NCBI GenBank assembly: GCA_963801255.1
Contig: CAWDEC010000012.1
Coordinates: 1 to 64,000 of the forward strand
DNA: 64,000 nt
Reading direction: 5' to 3'
Source: JAICXG01 sp963801255
GTDB lineage: Bacteria > Verrucomicrobiota > Verrucomicrobiia > Chthoniobacterales > UBA10450
How positions within the stretch are numbered: position 1 is the stretch's first letter; each line of letters begins with the position of its first letter. Shown here piece by piece: positions 7,462-16,321 of this stretch. Both the position numbers and the translations under genes were made by a program. Under the pieces are notes generated by a model. That model searched no databases, was not told the origin of the DNA, and saw nothing but the letters and a program-made list of their open reading frames with translations.

Positions 7462-10400
7462 TTACGGGAGGCGGTGAGTCTTGTTGGCAATGACCGCATT
7501 TTTGTCCGGCTTGTCGACCCGACCGCTTAGATTGATATCGTCGCGGAAGTTGGAGCCTGTAACCAGCTGACCGTTGTCAGCCTTGACCTGGTTACCGTCG
7601 GTATTGTTGACCCTGCGATCGCCGTTCACGTCCCCAATGAGGAAGCCGAACGCCACATCGTCGGACCCGCCATCGTCATTCACATTGGAAACCTCGATAG
7701 TCACGGTCTGTTGATCAGCCACTCCAGTGAGCGGCACTTGCATTTCGCTGCCACTGAAGGTCGGAGTGCCTGCCGTAGCCGAGCCACTGACAATCACCGC
7801 GTCACCGGAAGTGACGGCATCGTCGAAGGTGAAGACAGCCAGATAGCTGCCTGAGCCATCGCGGTCTTCGACGCCGGAAGTGCCTGTGAGCGGCATATCG
7901 ATGTCAAAGGAACCGGCGTCACTGTGGGTCAGACGCGAGCTGGCACCTTTTATCATGCGTTTGCAATTCGCGGTGAAAGAAAGGTCTCTGGAACAACAGA
8001 TATCCAGATCGGATGAGTGGATCGTGAGCGTGTAAAAGACCGTTTCGCCGTTCGCGACCGGTGAAATGACCGTCGATATCGTTGTGGTACCGAATGGGGG
8101 TACCGGAGTGCCCAGAGTGATAAAGGACGGAGTCGCCGTTTTCGTGGGATCCGAAGGGAGAATCGCGACGTAGTAAAGCGTGTAAGCCTCCAGATTTTTA
8201 AGTGTGACCGTCACCTGCACCTGGCCGTTGGGCAGGCATGTGACAATCTGCGACAGCAGTTCGAAACAGCTCGGTATCGGGACGCATACCTGTCGCGAAC
8301 AACACTTAGTGCCATCTGAACTGACCAAGGCGATATTAAAGCACGCTTGCACCCCGGGCTGGGCGCCGTTCAGGGTAAGAGTGAACGTTTGACTGGTCTG
8401 TCCCGGCAGGAGCGGCGGCGAAAGGTGGATTGTTTGCGGAGTGATCGAAGTAACACCACTCACCGGAAGTATCACGATGTTACTGGCAGCCTGGTTCGAA
8501 TGATTAGTGACCGTGAATTGGTAGGTATAGGGGGCGCCGGCCATAGAGGGTGTGACGACGGTGCCGTTTATCTCACAGTCAGGACAGGGAATTTCGACGT
8601 CGCCGATTTGCGTCTTGTTCTGTTCGGAGACGTTCCCGTTCAGGTCGATCAAGATGCTATTCACTATACTACCTCCACTGGAGGGAAGTCCCTGAAGGCC
8701 GTAAATATTGTCAGGACTATTCACGTGCAACGCATCGCCGGTAACCCAGACACGCCCTCCCGCCCCGAAATCGTAGTCGTCCCCGCCGGCAGAACTGCCG
8801 GGCGGATAGATAGCGCTTATTTGAAACTTGGTGGGGTTAAGGAGCGTCCATATGCCAGCGACCTGGGTGTACTCGAGCGCGCGCGATAGGTGTGGAGCGG
8901 GAAACGTATCGTTTTCCATGCCCCTTTCCGCCAGCAACATCGTACCCGTCGGGCCGAAACTGATATCCGAAACGGGATTGGAATAGTTCAGAGTGTCAAT
9001 CGGAGGGACACTGATTTCCAAACGATCGGTGCCGGGGACGAAGCTACCACTGCTACTTAAGGCAATGGACCAAACTTCATTTGCGTGCAGCGGGTCTGGT
9101 CGTCCGACATCTTCCCACCATACGGCGTAGTAAAGGCGCCCGTCGTGCGCCTGCAGTCCCCAGACTCGACGGCCGAGTTGCGTAAAGGCCATGGTGGGGT
9201 CATCGGGAAACGCCGACGAAGGTGGTTGTGCTGTCGGAAGATTAAGGCCGTGATCCCACGTGCTTAAAGTGTTGCCGGTGAGATCCAGCCGATAAATGAG
9301 CCCATCGTCAATGTTACTCACATAGAAGTTCTTGTGAGTGCAGTCATAGGCGATATTTCCCAACCCTGCTCCGGGGAGGGTAGCGGGGGCTTGGGGCAAG
9401 GTTTTGAAAAGTGTGATTGCCCCAGTGCCGCTAGCGACTTTGTAAATGGCCATGGCACTATTTGCAGGATAAATGTCGCTGCTGTAGGCAGTGGTGGCGG
9501 TGACGTAGATATTGCCGGAGTCATCGAGCGTGAGTCCAAAAATATCTCCCAGCTTATCTCGGGTCCAGGACGAGGCCGGGCCGTGGTAGGATGGAGGCGC
9601 GTAGTTGGTATTAAGCGGAGCAGTCGCCTGGTTCTTAAGATCCTCCACAACTAGCACTGCGTCGGTTCCAAGGTCTGCATAACATGTCGCGACCGCCACC
9701 TGGCCAGTGAATACGCTCGCGTAGGTAGGATCTGTGAACTGCGGTTTCTCACCGCAACATGCTTGCGCGGGAAACAGTTCGCCCTTCGGCGCGCCCAAGC
9801 CCGAGGCTGGGGCTAGGTCGTCCAGCCCATCAGAAATGAAATCTCCCTGAGTGACGGTGTGATTAATGAGGCTGATGTCATAAATGTGGCCATCGCCTCC
9901 ACCGCCCGGAGCAGAAGCCACGAAGATATGTCCCAGGCCGTCCGAGGTGATTCCGTCCGCGCCTCGTATAATTCCCCCATAAGCTTGGACTATATCCACC
10001 ACGTTACTAAGATTGTTCGGATCGATCTGGTAAACTGTGCCGCCTGGGCCGCTTGGGGGTCCAAATATCGACGCGGCAAAGAGCATATGAGAATATGAGT
10101 CATAAGTCAGACCGTCGAGACTGGAAAGGTTAGCCGTCTGTCCCAGAATGGCGCCCGTGACGGGGTTGATCTTAGCCAGGTACTTCGTCAGCGCGGTGCC
10201 GCTCCGGACACCCAGATTTGCGAAGAGGTTGCCTGCATTGTCATAGGCTATCCCCTCGGGATTGGTCCCGGATGACGAGTAGAGATTCGTTACCAGATGG
10301 GTCGTTAAGTTGATCCGGTCAATTTTCCCGCCGTTGAATTCACTTACGAGCATCGAATTTCCGCCCGGTTCCAACGCGACGTCGGCCGGGCCGCTCAAGC

Positions 10401-10761
10401 CACTCGTTATCACTGAGTCGACCACTGTGTTTGGATTGTAGGATCGGACCGTCCCGGCGCTGAGCGCTGTATAAATCACATTTCCCAACGTATCAAACAT
10501 AAGACTGTCGGGAGATTGTAGTGCCGTAAAATACGGCGTCGCGGAGTTCGGTATAAGTGAATTATCCTGGTAAATCACATTATTAGAACTAGAGGTCGCG
10601 TAGAGTATCGTGGCATCCGCACGCTGACTTCCGAATAGCAACAGACCCAATATCGCGACCGTAAGAGCGGCTTTTCTGGAGACGGAGATTAACGGTTCCC
10701 TCTTACGAGTGGTTTGCCTTTTGTTCTGGATAGCGGATTTCTTGAACTTTAAGTTATTCAT
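7462..10761 (-). CDS. secreted NHL/SMP-30-like beta-propeller protein with dockerin-like tail
   Basis: A 1099-residue exported protein. After a long basic N-region (KSAIQNKRQTTRKREPL) comes a hydrophobic signal segment (ALTVAILGLLLFGSQRADA). Residues to about 660 are propeller-like repeats (PDSLMFDTLGNVIYT, GPADVALEPGG, GNLFANLGV, DGLTYD). A middle part has Cys-rich Ig-like repeats (CPDCEINGTVV, SSDGTKCCSRQVC, SSDLDICCSRDL). The end carries a cohesin/Ig-like module (FDIDMPLTGTSGVEDRDGSG) and a duplicated calcium-loop, dockerin-like segment (GDVNGDRRVNNTDG, then DINLSGRVDKPD). The same tail occurs in the proteins at 13229 and 59281. Start at MNNLKFKK (10761), with an AAGGC upstream, is preferred over 11 codons earlier. 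Function unknown; probably surface-located or released. Confidence 0.8.
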   Translation of the reverse strand: MNNLKFKKSAIQNKRQTTRKREPLISVSRKAALTVAILGLLLFGSQRADATILYATSSSNNVIYQDNSLIPNSATPYFTALQSPDSLMFDTLGNVIYTALSAGTVRSYNPNTVVDSVITSGLSGPADVALEPGGNSMLVSEFNGGKIDRINLTTHLVTNLYSSSGTNPEGIAYDNAGNLFANLGVRSGTALTKYLAKINPVTGAILGQTANLSSLDGLTYDSYSHMLFAASIFGPPSGPGGTVYQIDPNNLSNVVDIVQAYGGIIRGADGITSDGLGHIFVASAPGGGGDGHIYDISLINHTVTQGDFISDGLDDLAPASGLGAPKGELFPAQACCGEKPQFTDPTYASVFTGQVAVATCYADLGTDAVLVVEDLKNQATAPLNTNYAPPSYHGPASSWTRDKLGDIFGLTLDDSGNIYVTATTAYSSDIYPANSAMAIYKVASGTGAITLFKTLPQAPATLPGAGLGNIAYDCTHKNFYVSNIDDGLIYRLDLTGNTLSTWDHGLNLPTAQPPSSAFPDDPTMAFTQLGRRVWGLQAHDGRLYYAVWWEDVGRPDPLHANEVWSIALSSSGSFVPGTDRLEISVPPIDTLNYSNPVSDISFGPTGTMLLAERGMENDTFPAPHLSRALEYTQVAGIWTLLNPTKFQISAIYPPGSSAGGDDYDFGAGGRVWVTGDALHVNSPDNIYGLQGLPSSGGSIVNSILIDLNGNVSEQNKTQIGDVEIPCPDCEINGTVVTPSMAGAPYTYQFTVTNHSNQAASNIVILPVSGVTSITPQTIHLSPPLLPGQTSQTFTLTLNGAQPGVQACFNIALVSSDGTKCCSRQVCVPIPSCFELLSQIVTCLPNGQVQVTVTLKNLEAYTLYYVAILPSDPTKTATPSFITLGTPVPPFGTTTISTVISPVANGETVFYTLTIHSSDLDICCSRDLSFTANCKRMIKGASSRLTHSDAGSFDIDMPLTGTSGVEDRDGSGSYLAVFTFDDAVTSGDAVIVSGSATAGTPTFSGSEMQVPLTGVADQQTVTIEVSNVNDDGGSDDVAFGFLIGDVNGDRRVNNTDGNQVKADNGQLVTGSNFRDDINLSGRVDKPDKNAVIANKTHRLP

Positions 10762-10982
10762 TGTTTGCCTTTCTGGGCTACGCGGCTGGGACACTTTGTC
10801 TGACGTGGCCTTTCTTGAGTTGTGGAAGCGTAGGGAATCCCGGCGATTGCCGTCTATCCGCTGTACGGAGTAAAGATTCGCCGTTCATCGCGGCCCGCTT
10901 ATTCGGGGGTGGAGTAGTCCAAAAGAACTAATCGGCGGCTGGGAAAATAGTTCTCGCTCTTCGTTCAAGAAACGTCGTATTC

Positions 10983-11005
10983 ATCTGCGTAGTTGCAGAG
11001 CAGAT
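10983..11005 (+). promoter_or_regulatory. short inverted repeat at the LuxR gene start
   Basis: ATCTGC and GCAGAT form a six-base inverted repeat with an 11-base spacer directly before the ATG of the LuxR-type gene, in the 244-nt divergent region shared with the propeller gene. It could be an operator for self-control or for the divergent gene. No clear sigma-70 promoter was seen. Confidence 0.25.
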
Positions 11006-12151
11006 ATGCACCCCAGGAGAATAACGAACGCGTTCGACGCGCAACTGCAGGCATTGCTTGAGTTGCATGCGGCGCAGGGATTTAAGGAGTTTTGGCAGAG
11101 CGCGCGACGCCTCCTTCACTTGGCGTTGCCGGGTACTACCGCCTGGTTTGCTCCGGCGCCGGATTGGATGGCGCCGAGCGCGACTTTCCGGGCGGAGACA
11201 GCGTTGAAAACCGATTCGCAGTTTCAGCGCTTTCAGGAGCGTCACCCGTTGAGAGCATTCTTGCTGGCGAATCCTCGAAAGCATCTGGCGACATTTAGCG
11301 ATGTGATGACTGATGCGCAGCTGCTGAGGTCGAGCTTCTATCGCGAGTTTATGGCGCCGTCGCACGAGCGCTTTTCGGTCATCCTCGCCTTCCGGCACCG
11401 GACCTCGCTCTGCGCATTGATTGGTCTGAATCGTTTGCAGAACGACCGCGACTTTTCACCGGCAGAGCTGCGGACTCTTAGGTCGTTGCACTGGCATCTC
11501 GGCGAAGCTTTGAACAGCGTGCGGAAACTGCAACGCGAACGAAGCGCTCACGGCGTCCTCGAACTCGTGCTGGCGCCGTTGCCGCTTCCGATCGTGGCGC
11601 TCGATTGGGAGTTGGAAGTTCTCTACCACAATCGCGCGGCCAACGAGTCGGCCGTGCTCTGGAGGCGCGGCCACGCGGCTGCGCGCTGCCTCAAGCCGAC
11701 GAGTCGTTTTGAGATGCCCGCCGACGTGGCTGCTCTTTGCAGCGAACGAAAAACGGCTTGGAGCCGGTCCGGCGATCGGGGGGGACACTCGTCAGAAAGA
11801 AACAATGTCGCGATTGCCCACCGCACTTTGCCCGGTTTTCAAGCATCGGTCCGTGTGGTGAATCTCGACCCGCCCGGGCTCGGAATGCCTCTCTTCGTGG
11901 TCCTCTTCGAAAATACAAACGGGCACCTGACTCATCTCCCCCGCGCGGGCACGCGAGAATTTTCGCAGTTCGCGCGGCTGAGCGTTTGCGAGCGGGAGGT
12001 GGCGGAATTGGTCTGCAAGGGCGAAAGCAACAAGGAGATTGCAGCACATCTGGGGAAGAGCGTGCTGACGGTGAAGACGCAGCTGCAGTCAATTTATGGA
12101 AAGCTCGGCACGGGCCGCGGCAGATTGATCTCGCTCTTATTTGAACGATAA
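11006..12151 (+). CDS. LuxR-family transcriptional regulator
   Basis: A 381-residue regulator. The C-terminal 60 residues are a LuxR/GerE helix-turn-helix: LSVCEREVAELVCKGESNKE, then IAAHLGKSVLTVKTQLQSIY. The N-terminal 300 residues have no receiver Asp; the segment around RTSLCALIGLNRLQNDRDFS resembles GAF/PAS-like sensing regions of stand-alone LuxR proteins, followed by a PAS-like LVLAPLPLPIVALDWELEVL. It is transcribed away from the large propeller gene and may control it; that is inference from arrangement only. No ligand can be assigned. Confidence 0.85.
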   Translation: MHPRRITNAFDAQLQALLELHAAQGFKEFWQSARRLLHLALPGTTAWFAPAPDWMAPSATFRAETALKTDSQFQRFQERHPLRAFLLANPRKHLATFSDVMTDAQLLRSSFYREFMAPSHERFSVILAFRHRTSLCALIGLNRLQNDRDFSPAELRTLRSLHWHLGEALNSVRKLQRERSAHGVLELVLAPLPLPIVALDWELEVLYHNRAANESAVLWRRGHAAARCLKPTSRFEMPADVAALCSERKTAWSRSGDRGGHSSERNNVAIAHRTLPGFQASVRVVNLDPPGLGMPLFVVLFENTNGHLTHLPRAGTREFSQFARLSVCEREVAELVCKGESNKEIAAHLGKSVLTVKTQLQSIYGKLGTGRGRLISLLFER

Positions 12152-12214
12152 CCACGTCTACGAGGTTTTAGGCCGGGCGATGGACGCAGCTTTAATCATC
12201 TCAGATTCTGCTTT

Positions 12215-12442
12215 CTAAGGCTCGGGCTCGACTTCTGGGTCTAATTCAAAACGCAGAATGTCGCCAGGCTGGCAGGAGAGGGCCGTGCAGATCGCATCTA
12301 GCGTCGAAAAGCGGATCGCGCGGGCCTTGCCGGTTTTGAGGATCGAGAGGTTGGCCAGGGTCATACCAACCCGATCCGCGAGTTCGGTCAGCGTCATCCG
12401 TCGATCGTGAAGGAGGTCGTCGAGCTTAATGGCGATGGCCAT
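12215..12442 (-). CDS. XRE/Cro-type small HTH regulator (YozG-like)
   Basis: A 75-residue Cro/C1-type helix-turn-helix protein (TLTELADRVGMTLANLSILK, then KARAIRFSTLDAICTALSCQPGDILRFE) ending in an acidic tail. This type is usually paired with a DUF2975 membrane protein, as here: its ATG follows the DUF2975 stop codon after a single base, so the two are co-translated. It probably binds the palindromic AT-rich region before the pair and represses it. Confidence 0.9.
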   Translation of the reverse strand: MAIAIKLDDLLHDRRMTLTELADRVGMTLANLSILKTGKARAIRFSTLDAICTALSCQPGDILRFELDPEVEPEP

Positions 12443-12443
12443 G

Positions 12444-12962
12444 TTACACCGTCCCTTTCAGGTCTTCGCGCATGAGCGTGCCCTCAGCGAAGACGCGAGC
12501 GAGCAGGAACGTGAGGAGGACAGCGAGCCAGCCGTTCACCGAAAGGCCAGCATCGAGATGGAGCCGGTGCTCCGGAGTCGAGACGATCTTGCCGATCGTG
12601 CCGATCATCAGGCTCACAACCTGCAGCGCGAGCAGCGTCCAGGCGATGGTCAGCAAACGGGTCGCGTTGACAGCGACGAACGGGTCGCCCTCGCGCACGG
12701 TCTCGACGATGGCGACCAGTCGCTTCAGGACAACATAGTTGAGCGGGATGGCGGCGAGGCCGAGGACGGCGACCGCACGCAGCCCCATGATGAGCCCGGC
12801 TGGGTTGGGCGCGGTCGACAGGTGGAAGGCGCGCATGATCCATTGCTCGTTCGCGCTGGCAATCAGCAGAGCGAGGATCATGGCGCCAAACACCCAGTTA
12901 ATGACGATGAGAATGCGGAGCGTGATATAGGCGATCGGCAGTGCAGCTGGGAATTTGTTCAT
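12444..12962 (-). CDS. DUF2975 membrane protein
   Basis: A 172-residue integral membrane protein with four hydrophobic segments (YITLRILIVINWVFGAMILA; LIMGLRAVAVLGLAAIPLNY; LLTIAWTLLALQVVSLMIG; GWLAVLLTFLLARV) and the DUF2975 loop VETVREGDPFVAVNATRL. Function of the family is unknown. It forms a two-gene operon with the XRE regulator. No Shine-Dalgarno sequence is visible: the ATG is preceded by an AT-rich palindrome only five nucleotides away, so the transcript may be leaderless or nearly so, and repressor binding would cover the start. Confidence 0.85.
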   Translation of the reverse strand: MNKFPAALPIAYITLRILIVINWVFGAMILALLIASANEQWIMRAFHLSTAPNPAGLIMGLRAVAVLGLAAIPLNYVVLKRLVAIVETVREGDPFVAVNATRLLTIAWTLLALQVVSLMIGTIGKIVSTPEHRLHLDAGLSVNGWLAVLLTFLLARVFAEGTLMREDLKGTV

Positions 12963-12967
12963 TGAAT

Positions 12968-13023
12968 ATCGATAATTTATTTATCGATTATCGTCAAGTA
13001 TTATATTGATATTCGATATATCA
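12968..13023 (-). promoter_or_regulatory. operator-like palindromes before DUF2975/XRE
   Basis: An AT-rich patch in GC-rich DNA holds a perfect inverted repeat, ATCGATAA (12968-12975) and TTATCGAT (12981-12988), and a second, TGATAT (13007-13012) / ATATCA (13018-13023). The first lies directly upstream of the DUF2975 start codon. The arrangement fits an XRE-type operator overlapping the promoter of the pair. Binding is inferred. Confidence 0.55.
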
Positions 13024-13228
13024 ACATAGAAAGCTCCGCGCTCACATCGATTCGAAAATCCACAAATTCGACAACGCTTCCCCTTGTGACCGCTGAGACC
13101 ACTTACCGACGCTTCTCGCACAATTGGCTTGATTACCGGAGCCAGGCCCGTGCAGGCTCGAAAAGCTGAGCGAAAGCGAAGACGCCTAGTCTGTCGGCGA
13201 GAGCGCTGAGGCAAGAACCTGGAAAGTA

Positions 13229-14689
13229 ATGAGGAACATCATGAAGCCAATCGGACTGCTACTGACGTTGTTATTTTTTACCGGCCTGAAGGCCGAGAGC
13301 CAGTGGTCGGCGGTGGATTCAGGAGCGACGAACGGTGGCCAGGCGGCCGGGCTCAGGTTGGTCGCGGCTAACTCGCTCAAGGGTGAATTTGCGGTCGATC
13401 TGCCCCTGGCTGGTAGACCGGGAATCGAATGCCGCAGCGGCGGCTCCAAGAGCAATTTGACGATTAATTTCATCTTTAACAATCCCCTCACCTCGATTGA
13501 CAACGTCACGGCTTCCTGCGGAAACGTGAGCAGCTTTCTGATCGATCCAAGGGATTCTCGCCAGCTTTGCCTCAGACTCACCGAAGTCACCTGCAACGCC
13601 CAATTTGTCACTTTGACAGTGACAGGCGCGCATGATGACCAAGGCAACAGCCTGCCCTCGGTCGACACAAAGCTTGGGCTGCTCCTCGGCGACGTCAACG
13701 GGGATGGCGTCGTGAATAACCTGGATGGAGATCAGATCAAAGCCGACCGCGGACAAATCACCGACAGCAGCAATTTCCGCGAAGATATCAACACGAACCG
13801 CCGCATTGACGCAGGTGATGTCACGACCGCCAAAGCACAGCGCGGCACCTTCCTGCCTCCCGCTCGCCCCGCGATGTTTGTGATAGATAAGGACGACAAT
13901 AGCGTCATCAGGGCAAACCTGGATGGAAGCAATGCTATCGATCTCGGTAACATTGGCGGCTTCCTGGCCAACCCAAACGCGATCGCGGTCAATGCGTCCT
14001 CAGGTAAGTTGTATGTCGTCAATGAAAGCGCCGCCTCAGTCGTAATGTCGAACCTGGACGGGTCGAATCCGGTGAACTTAACCTTCGACGGTCTGCTCCA
14101 CGGGGCTCCGTTTGGCATTGCACTGGATGTAATGGGCGGAAAGATCTATGTCTCGGTGGATGCAGGCGCTAGCGCCGTGGTCAGGGCAAACCTCGATGGA
14201 ACCGGCGCGGAGGGTCTGGGCGGTTTCGGTGGTCTCTTCACGGGCCTTGAAGTTGCGGGCATGGACATCGATACGGTGCACGGGAAAATCTACGTCACCG
14301 CCAATAGCGGTCCTGAGGGTCAGATTACGAGGGTCGTGGAAGCCGACCTGGCCGACGGAGCGAATGCTGTGGCTTTGGACGTTGGAGAAGACCTTTACGC
14401 TCCACTGGACGTTAAAGCAGATGCCGCAGGTAACAATCTGTATGTGGTTGATTTTAGCAGCTTCATCTACCGCTCCGACCTCAATGGGAATGGTGTCGTC
14501 AATCTGGGCGTTGTCGCCGGGCCATTCCCGTGTTGCATGGCACTCGATCTCGTCGGCGGTAAGATGTACATTTCCGCCTCCCACACTGTGACTCAGGCGG
14601 ATCTGCCGGATGGAAAGAATCCTGTGGCGTTGAACATCCCGTCACTGGGCACACCCGCGGGCATCGCGATCTACCGGCCCAGTTACTGA
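13229..14689 (+). CDS. secreted YWTD-like beta-propeller with internal dockerin-like module
   Basis: A 486-residue exported protein. Signal peptide KPIGLLLTLLFFTGLKAES; residues about 50-215 are the cohesin/Ig-like plus dockerin-like module (GEFAVDLPLAGRPGIECRSG; GDVNGDGVVNNLDGDQIKAD; FREDINTNRRIDAGDV; ending GTFLP); residues 216-486 are about six LDL-receptor-YWTD/NHL-type blades (VIRANLDGSNAIDLGN, ASSGKLYVVN, MGGKIYVSVD, VGGKMYISAS). The module that is C-terminal in the proteins at 7462 and 59281 sits at the N-terminus here. Two ATGs compete: 13229, or 13241 with a GAGGAA eight bases before it; the second gives a cleaner signal peptide. Function unknown. Confidence 0.8.
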   Translation: MRNIMKPIGLLLTLLFFTGLKAESQWSAVDSGATNGGQAAGLRLVAANSLKGEFAVDLPLAGRPGIECRSGGSKSNLTINFIFNNPLTSIDNVTASCGNVSSFLIDPRDSRQLCLRLTEVTCNAQFVTLTVTGAHDDQGNSLPSVDTKLGLLLGDVNGDGVVNNLDGDQIKADRGQITDSSNFREDINTNRRIDAGDVTTAKAQRGTFLPPARPAMFVIDKDDNSVIRANLDGSNAIDLGNIGGFLANPNAIAVNASSGKLYVVNESAASVVMSNLDGSNPVNLTFDGLLHGAPFGIALDVMGGKIYVSVDAGASAVVRANLDGTGAEGLGGFGGLFTGLEVAGMDIDTVHGKIYVTANSGPEGQITRVVEADLADGANAVALDVGEDLYAPLDVKADAAGNNLYVVDFSSFIYRSDLNGNGVVNLGVVAGPFPCCMALDLVGGKMYISASHTVTQADLPDGKNPVALNIPSLGTPAGIAIYRPSY

Positions 14690-14742
14690 GGCCGGGAGGA
14701 AAGCGCGGGGGTCAGGATATCGCCGCGTTGTGTCGAAACACC

Positions 14743-16203
14743 TCAGTTATCGTTCGTTCGTTCAAAGAAGTAAGCGGAACCCTGATACATATTGCCATTC
14801 ACCGTGCCTTGCGCTCCGATCAAAAATATCTCCCCGTCCAGGGCCACATCCCAGCCAAAAGAATCACCGGGCTGACCGTCACCTGCGCTAAGTTCCTGTG
14901 TCTGACTCCATGATCCCCTGGCTAACCTGAAAGCATAACTGGCCCCCTGCTTCGGCGGAGGTGACATATGAGTCGGGTCGTCATCGTGACTCCACTCGCC
15001 AATCACCGCCGTCCGGCTTTGCAACGCAACCGACTGGCCAAACTGATCATAGGCCACTCCGTCGTTGGCCGTAAGCTTCTGAGTTTGCGTCCACATCGCC
15101 TCGCTGCGTCCGAAGACATATCCCGCTCCCTGGTGAAGGTTAGCTCCAATATTCGCCGCCGGCGCACCGATTAATGCCCGCTTGTCAGAGAGTTCGATCG
15201 CGAAACCGAATTGATCGCCCGGCGCCGCATCGCTGGCCGTTAGTCGCTGAACCTCACTCCAAGTGCCGGTCGTATTTCTAAAGACATAAGTCGCCCCCAC
15301 GGGATAGATATTCGTCGAAACATAGTCCGGCCCGGGTGCGCCGATCAGGATGGCTCTTCCGTCGAAGGCCAGCGCCTCGCCGAACTGATGACTGTCGCCT
15401 CCACTGCCGTCACTCGCGAAAATTTCCTGGGTCTGACTCCAGTCACCGCCGGAGTTATCAAACACATAGGCTGCTCCTTCGCCCCCGTTTTTGTTATAGG
15501 CGCCCACGACTGCGGTCGTTCCAACCAGACCAACTGCCTGGCCAAAGTAATCAATCGCCACCGCATCCGAAGCCTTGAGCTGTTGTGACTGTTCCCAGAC
15601 CCCGTTTGATAAAGTGAAAACGAAAGCCGCACCGGTAGGACCCTGCACGTCAAAGGTAAACGGGGCGCCGACGATCAGGGCGTTGCCGGAAAGCGCGAGT
15701 GACCAGCCGAAGAAATCAGACCAGTTAGGCGGAGGGTTGAAGTCAGGACTCGCAATGAGCTTCTGCGTCTGAGTCCAAGTGCCGTTTACCTTGTTGAACA
15801 CATACACCGAACCCGGTCGATAGATCGGAGCAGGCGCGCTGACAAAGGCTGTATCACCGGAGATCAGGACACGGAACCCGAAAAGGTCATTCGCCTGACC
15901 ATCATTCGCCGTGAGCTCCTGTTCGACGAAGGCGGCCGGGCTCATCCAGATCGGCTGTCGATTGCCAGGCAACATTGCGCCGCCGCCATGATTGAATTGA
16001 TAGCGACCGGCCATCTCGCTTGCCGCTGCACGGTAGAATTCCATACGCAGGTCTTCCGGTATGGCGGAGATGTCCCTGAGTTCTTCCGATCGACTTGGAG
16101 CCTCGCCCGCGCCCTGGTCAACGGCTCCCCTGCCAGCGGAGAAGCCATTGGCCAACGTGAATATCGAAAAACTGAGAACTGCAGCGATCGCGTAAAGTTT
16201 CAT
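14743..16203 (-). CDS. secreted FG-GAP seven-repeat propeller protein
   Basis: A 486-residue exported protein: signal peptide MKLYAIAAVLSFSIFTLANG, a linker of about 85 residues, then seven FG-GAP/integrin-alpha-like repeats of about 60 residues, each of the form LTASDxxxGDxFGxxxxLxGxxALIGAP...GAAYVFxxxxGTWSQTQ. Seven repeats would make one complete propeller. Related repeats occur in the broken gene at 53402-55765. Probable surface protein with unknown ligand. It converges on the 13229 gene with a 53-nt gap and no clear terminator. Confidence 0.85.
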   Translation of the reverse strand: MKLYAIAAVLSFSIFTLANGFSAGRGAVDQGAGEAPSRSEELRDISAIPEDLRMEFYRAAASEMAGRYQFNHGGGAMLPGNRQPIWMSPAAFVEQELTANDGQANDLFGFRVLISGDTAFVSAPAPIYRPGSVYVFNKVNGTWTQTQKLIASPDFNPPPNWSDFFGWSLALSGNALIVGAPFTFDVQGPTGAAFVFTLSNGVWEQSQQLKASDAVAIDYFGQAVGLVGTTAVVGAYNKNGGEGAAYVFDNSGGDWSQTQEIFASDGSGGDSHQFGEALAFDGRAILIGAPGPDYVSTNIYPVGATYVFRNTTGTWSEVQRLTASDAAPGDQFGFAIELSDKRALIGAPAANIGANLHQGAGYVFGRSEAMWTQTQKLTANDGVAYDQFGQSVALQSRTAVIGEWSHDDDPTHMSPPPKQGASYAFRLARGSWSQTQELSAGDGQPGDSFGWDVALDGEIFLIGAQGTVNGNMYQGSAYFFERTNDN

Positions 16204-16321
16204 GGGGTGTGAGTAAATTGATGCCCGTCCTCAGTGTCAAGATCTTCGCCGGCGCGATTACATCCTCTCTGAAACTCTCTGCGCCAATCCGCATCCGGGC
16301 AGACCGCGGTGCGCCGAACGA

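Noticed and set aside
12429..12965. Plus-strand frame of 178 codons with acidic protein
   Set aside because: Exact shadow of the DUF2975 gene; composition is an artefact of reading membrane codons backwards.
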